Assembly (NCBI GenBank): GCA_030704615.1
Contig: CM060731.1
Location: forward strand, 33,358,001 to 33,422,000
Source: Takakia lepidozioides
Lineage: Eukaryota; Streptophyta; Takakiopsida; Takakiales; Takakiaceae
DNA length: 64,000 bases
Direction of reading: 5' to 3'
Below, one piece after another: positions 59,501 to 64,000 of the stretch (position 1 is its first letter; each line of letters begins with the position of its first letter). A program made the position numbers and the translations under genes. The notes under the pieces are model-generated. The model ran no database searches and had not been told where the DNA came from. It worked only from the letters and a program-made list of their open reading frames with translations.

Positions 59501-61165
59501 CTACTTATCAGCCTTTCTTTGGCCTGAAAGATTGTATGCAGCAAGCCCAGCCACAAGTATCGATCCACCCAAGAAGAGACCTGGAGGGAGGCTTGCGGGA
59601 GCTCCTAAATATGGCAAGGGCAAAGTAAAAGCCCAGACAGAGAGAGGTACTGCCAATGTTACAGAGAGAGAGGACACTACAGCTGATGACTGCTTCAGCA
59701 AACTGAGAGCAGAGATATTGAATGCTAAATTGATGAACACATAGAGCAAAGGCAGTAAGGGTGCACCAGTGCAAGCTCCTGAACCCATATTGACAAAGCA
59801 TGCTGCTCCCTCTCTGAAGTACGTTGGCAGCTGCTGGAAGGGGATACCTTTGAGATTAGACAGCAATGGAAGTAGGAGAAACACAAAGAGGGCTTGGAAT
59901 CCTGAGCCCAGGGTATTCACCACAAAAATGTCCACAGATCCGCCTTTCAGCCGCGTGGCATCTCGGAAGATAAACTCTTTCAAGATTGAAGCACCTGCTG
60001 AGAAGAGAGTCGAAAAGATCATCAAAAAGGGCCAGAAAAGTCCCGATTCTTGCAGTGACTGTGGGTCAACTCCTCCGGATCCGCTTGCTACAACAATCGC
60101 AACTCCCACAACCACCAAGAGACAGCCCACAATTTGCCCAGGTGTGTACCGCTTTCCTAAAATCGTTGCAGAGAGGAGGAGTTGCCAAACCAAATATACC
60201 TGATTTGGACCCCACAATTCATTAATACGTTTTCAACTCTTTGTAGCATCAGGTGTCTTCCAAATTGACCTAAACCAACTTTCCATGTAAAGAATGTGAG
60301 ACAGCTTTGGAGAATTGATCTCATGCTCCCATTCCAACATGTTTACTTCCAAGTTCAATGATAAATGCCACAATCAGATTTGGCTCACAACATACAAATG
60401 GACTTCGTCTTTTACTCAATGATGGGATATCCTTGCAAACAGTGAAAATGGATGGTTTACCTGTGTCAAAATAGGTATGGATGCTCCTGAAAGAACTGCT
60501 GCAGCTGCCATGCCTGACGCCAGCCCCAGCGCTTCCAGTGCACCAACGGCGATGAATCGGGCCTTCGGTAATTCCAGCATCTCCTTGGTCACAATACCAG
60601 CCCGGTAACGAACATACAGAATAGTGGAATAGACTATAACATAGCCAAATGTGGTCACTTGAGCCAAAAAGAAAGGATACTCTTGCAGTGGAACTAAGGC
60701 CATTTTGTACAGAACTTTGTTGGTCACAGAAAAGAGGACAGTGGCTGTGGCTGTGGCCACAACTCGCAAGTTATTCTTGGAAATATGTAGTCCTAGCAGA
60801 GAGACAGTCTCCTGCTTTTCGTCATTCCCAGATAAATTGGATGCTTTGAAAACCCACTGTCTATCTCTTTTCCTTCGATCTCTTCGGTTTGCTGACCCCA
60901 GTAAATGAGGTCCGAATAGTCCAACACGAGCCTTAGAAAATGCTTGAGTTTTGAGCAGCCATAGCCGTGACTCGAAACCGGTTCGTAAGAATCTGGGAGA
61001 AAGAGAGGCTTCGAGAATGCAAGAAGACACTGACTCTGATGACGTACCCCTAACACATCTAGACACTCTCTGCGAAGATGAAGAAGCTGAGGAAGACGGA
61101 GAGGATTTACATGCACTGGCGTGATGCAGACTATGCGCGCAATCAGGTTGTGCCAAGCCAGCCAT
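59501..61165 (-). CDS. CRT-like transporter (CLT family), plastid envelope, 2 exons
   Basis: Related to plant CLT proteins, which carry glutathione and gamma-glutamylcysteine across the plastid envelope, and to the CRT transporters. Exons: 61165-60461 and 60199-59501, joined in phase, 467 aa. The first 130 or so residues are Ser/Arg-rich with few acidic residues, a likely transit peptide. The membrane part begins VVATATATVLFSVTNKVLYK and continues with ALVPLQEYPFFLAQVTTFGY, YRAGIVTKEML, LGLASGMAAAAVLSG, VYLVWQLLLSATILGKRYTP, LKGGSVDIFVVNTLGSGFQA, GAPLLPLLYVFINLAFNISA and SSAVVSSLSVTLAVPLSVWA. About ten membrane helices are expected. The exon junction falls at ILTQ|VYLVWQ. Substrate is inferred from family only. 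Confidence 0.93.
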
Positions 61166-63567
61166 AGTTTGCAGTGTTTGGTTTCAATTCAGAGGTAACG
61201 GAATTCTACGGATCATCAACTCTGCACCGAGTCCTATTTCAATGACCTTTCATTGCTTGAGGAAATGTGAAGGTCTGTTGGATTGCACCCTGCAATCCCT
61301 CAGTCTGCTGCTGCCCTAAAACCTCGGGTAATCTTACTCTAAGATGCTCTTGTTTCCATACGATGGATGCTGGCCTCCCTTTCTCTCTTCCGTGTCTCCC
61401 ATATGTGGATGTTGCATTATCATTCGTCTGTAATTTGTGGCGATCTACATTCTTCGCCTGTATCTGCTTTCTCCTGTTCCTTGGACCACAAAATCTCCCT
61501 CCCTGCCGTCCTCCTTTAACCGCCTACACTCTACCTCCAAGCACCAACAGCAGAAAGTTACCGAAATACCGTGAGAAAGGAAACTCAGATCCGACGACGA
61601 TAGCAGCTCGGTCAGACTCATAGCACTTTCCACCGATGCCACAAAAGAAATCACGTGTGTCACAACTCACAACCCCAGTGAAGAAGCGGCTTCACCTTAT
61701 AGCCCATAGAATTAGAACTGATCTGGCGGCCTGCCATTGATCAAGAATCACCGAATTTGTTGCGTGGGCTTCCTTGATGGGGCGGTGCAGCTTTTGACTC
61801 ACTCACGTTGGCAAACCCTATTGCATCACCACACCAATCCCGCCATGCCACCTCTTGCCTTCTTCATGATGCATCAAGCACCTTCACTGCTGTTTCCTCT
61901 CTTGTCTCTTTTGTCAACACTTGATCGGCCATCATCTAGCTTCCATCCAAGTGTGATGCGCTTCAACTGCTGCCCATCTGCTTTGCATGCCAGCAAAGTC
62001 CAAATGGCAGGGGGCGTGATCTGAGAGATTTCTACAAGATTGCTTCAGATGCCTATTATATTCAGTGGACCAACAGTTGTGGTTTAGGCAGTTAGGGTGG
62101 AGGTGGGTGGCTATGTTGATCTTCATTCTTGATTTCATGAGAGCAAGGCTGTGATGAAGCCGAGACTGGATGGTGTGCTGGATACACTCTCACATGCACG
62201 TAATCTCCTTGCTCCCAAGAAGAAATCCCGAGAAGAGATCCACAGCTACGTTGCAATGGTCCAAGTTTATAAAGGTGTGGGTGATGATAAGATACAAGAG
62301 CAGCTGCAAAGCTGGCTGCTGTAATAGCAGAGAGAATGCTATGGTAGTGAGGGCCACGCACACACATCACCAACACTGCATCTCACTCAACACTTTGGAT
62401 TCGAGGTCGTCTGGTAATGCAGGGATTGTGCATACATCTGCAGCCAGGATTCTGCAGATGTCAACAACTTTAGTGGTTACTAGTGAGTGGAGGTATTAAG
62501 AAAAACAGCAGCTTATATGATGTCTAGAATAATATGCCTGGAATACAACCACAAGAAGCCAGTGGTGCAAGTATTGGCATGTTGATCAATCCCATTGCGA
62601 GCAGTACCATACAGTGTGCAGGCATAGATGGAGATAGTGAGAGATCATTGAGTGACCATTCTCTGCGAGTGTTGGCTCTGATGTGCCCTTGTGGCTGTAG
62701 TCCTCATGATTGTGAGGTTTCGGTCCACCAGGGTGTGAGAGAGAGGGCTGCAAGATTTTTAAAATGTCCCATTCCAGACAATGATGCCGGTTGAGATTTC
62801 CTCCTGTTCCACATTCCCCTCTGATGGGACCTTTGAATCCCTCCAACTGGACTTTGGGACATTCATGTCAGATTTCAGGAACTTCCCTCTGAAAGGTGTA
62901 TATGCTATGCCATTGAGGGCAGGCAGAACATACCTTCATTGACCATTCTGTGTCAGATCCAGTGGAAGTAATCTGAGAACTGAATGACCAAAGTGCTCTT
63001 GAAGCATGCTCTCCTATAGAGGGCATGCAGGAGAACACATTTACTTACTGACTAGTCAGCTTGCATGTTGGGTGTGATATGATCGTCAAGGGCATAGTTC
63101 CCAACGAATATCAAAACCCATGAAGCCAGTTGTTTACACTGTGGCATAGAAACTCAACCAAAACTTGCCTGAGCTCATTGCATAACAAAAGAACAGAAAG
63201 GTTGTCTCCTGCCAAAGCAGACTCAATTTATGATGTCACTTAACCCCGAAAATCTCATTGCCTACTAAAACACAGGCCGACATAATCAATGAATAGAAGT
63301 ATAATACAGAAGGATCAAACACTAACAGCACATTACAGACCAACAAATCTCCTGAAATTGCAGTATCAACTCCACATCTTAGTGACATAGTCCTCGTAGA
63401 ATATACCTGCTAACTGCTGTTCTAGAGCAGCAAGTTTCACCTGTTGGACACATGCGCGTGGCATCCTTTGCCCTCTCTGCTACTTCAGAGGCGCTTTACC
63501 GTCCCCAGTTAAGCAGAGGGGCACATGTCTACAGTCAGGCATATGGACACATCCCACACAGAGGTCC
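61166..63567. other. Upstream of the CLT-like gene, no gene recognised
   Basis: The CLT promoter and 5' UTR should lie at the left. The rest has open frames of 60-120 codons on both strands without family resemblance. No terminal inverted repeat or tRNA-like sequence is seen. Confidence 0.35.
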
Positions 63568-63909
63568 TTAGCTCTCACACCACCCTGCAGTTTCAGTCTC
63601 AGCCGAATAATACTGTTTCATACTGAAGTTTGTTGTTGATGATTTCACAACTATCACACAGGAAATCACGGATAAAGAACCCCACTCCTTTTTACCACGC
63701 TTTACAGAGGCCATCTTGAGGGCACACATCATACAGTACCACTTACATCCAGAGGCATCCCCGACCATCTTGTCCTTCGTAGCCCGTGTCTCTTGCCCAC
63801 AAATGAAGATGCCATTAGTTTGAAGAACTTGTCCCACTTCAAATTGTTTCCTTCGGTTACTCAGACCCCAGAAGTTGCAGCTGCCCAGCTGCAAGCCAGC
63901 CTTTTGCAT
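63568..63909 (-). pseudogene. LINE endonuclease (APE-type) N-terminal fragment
   Basis: The frame reads LQLGSCNFWGLSNRRKQFEV, TNGIFICGQETRATKDKMVG and CKWYCMMCALKMASVKRG. It resembles the opening of a LINE apurinic-type endonuclease (N..GL...K...V...L....DI...QET). The Asn, and the Glu of QET, are kept. After about 85 codons similarity is lost, so the copy is broken. It may belong to the same LINE family as the tail at 22780-23085, but this is not shown. Confidence 0.6.
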
Positions 63910-64000
63910 GCGGATTGTCTACGTCTAGGTTGCAATTGAGCACTTCTAGACATCCTGCAATTCTGAATTAGTCTTAGTGTGTAGGCTTTGATCACATTGT

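Noticed and set aside
62586-62846. Minus-strand 86-codon frame as a LINE fragment
   Set aside because: It is near the LINE endonuclease fragment but shows no motif of LINE ORF1 or ORF2.
1-64000. tRNA, rRNA, CRISPR or organelle-DNA insertions
   Set aside because: No cloverleaf-like tRNA, rRNA core sequence, regular spaced repeats or recognisable plastid or mitochondrial genes were seen on either strand.

Overview
The window is nuclear DNA of a streptophyte plant, from a genome with long introns and many transposons. The evidence is a pentatricopeptide-repeat (PLS-class) gene, a plant organellar ssDNA-binding (OSB) gene, a PSPG-box glycosyltransferase, a chloroplast DUF177/YceD gene, a CRT-like (CLT) plastid transporter, a plant-type ATP-phosphofructokinase, and Tourist-like, CACTA-like, gypsy and LINE elements. 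An early-diverging land plant is my best guess; a charophyte cannot be excluded. I do not assign a species.

Layout: 0.8-7.8 kb (-) ATP-dependent 6-phosphofructokinase, 13 exons reconstructed. 7.8-10.8 kb intergenic, with a degenerate minisatellite and retroelement tails. 10.8-17.5 kb (+) prolyl oligopeptidase, 12 exons, with a Tourist-like MITE in one intron. 18.9-20.6 kb (-) PPR gene whose E domain is cut short. 20.65-23.8 kb (-) OSB-like gene, partly reconstructed, ending about 40 bp upstream of the PPR start codon. 24.9-27.8 kb (-) UDP-glycosyltransferase, 4 exons, one GC-AG intron. 30.5-36.1 kb: a nest of transposons in and around a decayed LINE. 36.4-37.4 kb (-) single-exon PI-PLC X-domain protein. 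40.1-45.1 kb (-) purple acid phosphatase with a C-terminal membrane anchor, 5 exons. 46.1-54.5 kb: a decayed Ty3/gypsy retrotransposon (-) broken by other elements, then a second gag relic (+). 55.7-58.2 kb (+) DUF177/YceD. 59.5-61.2 kb (-) CLT-like transporter, 2 exons. 63.6-63.9 kb (-) LINE endonuclease fragment.

The most striking item is the gypsy element. Between its protease and its reverse transcriptase lies a C5-cytosine DNA methyltransferase-like domain, with motif I, motif II, a changed motif IV, and the ENV motif still readable. The copy is clearly dead: it has in-frame stops, a protease DSG changed to DSR, and the integrase split by about 0.7 kb. Two copies of one LTR-like sequence sit inside it in opposite orientation, and two CACTA-type ends face each other across its primer-binding site.

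The host genes do not form an operon or one pathway. Several products are probably plastid or mitochondrial (OSB, PPR, DUF177, CLT). Exon borders were set by eye from splice signals, reading phase and family similarity, and have not been checked against transcripts.
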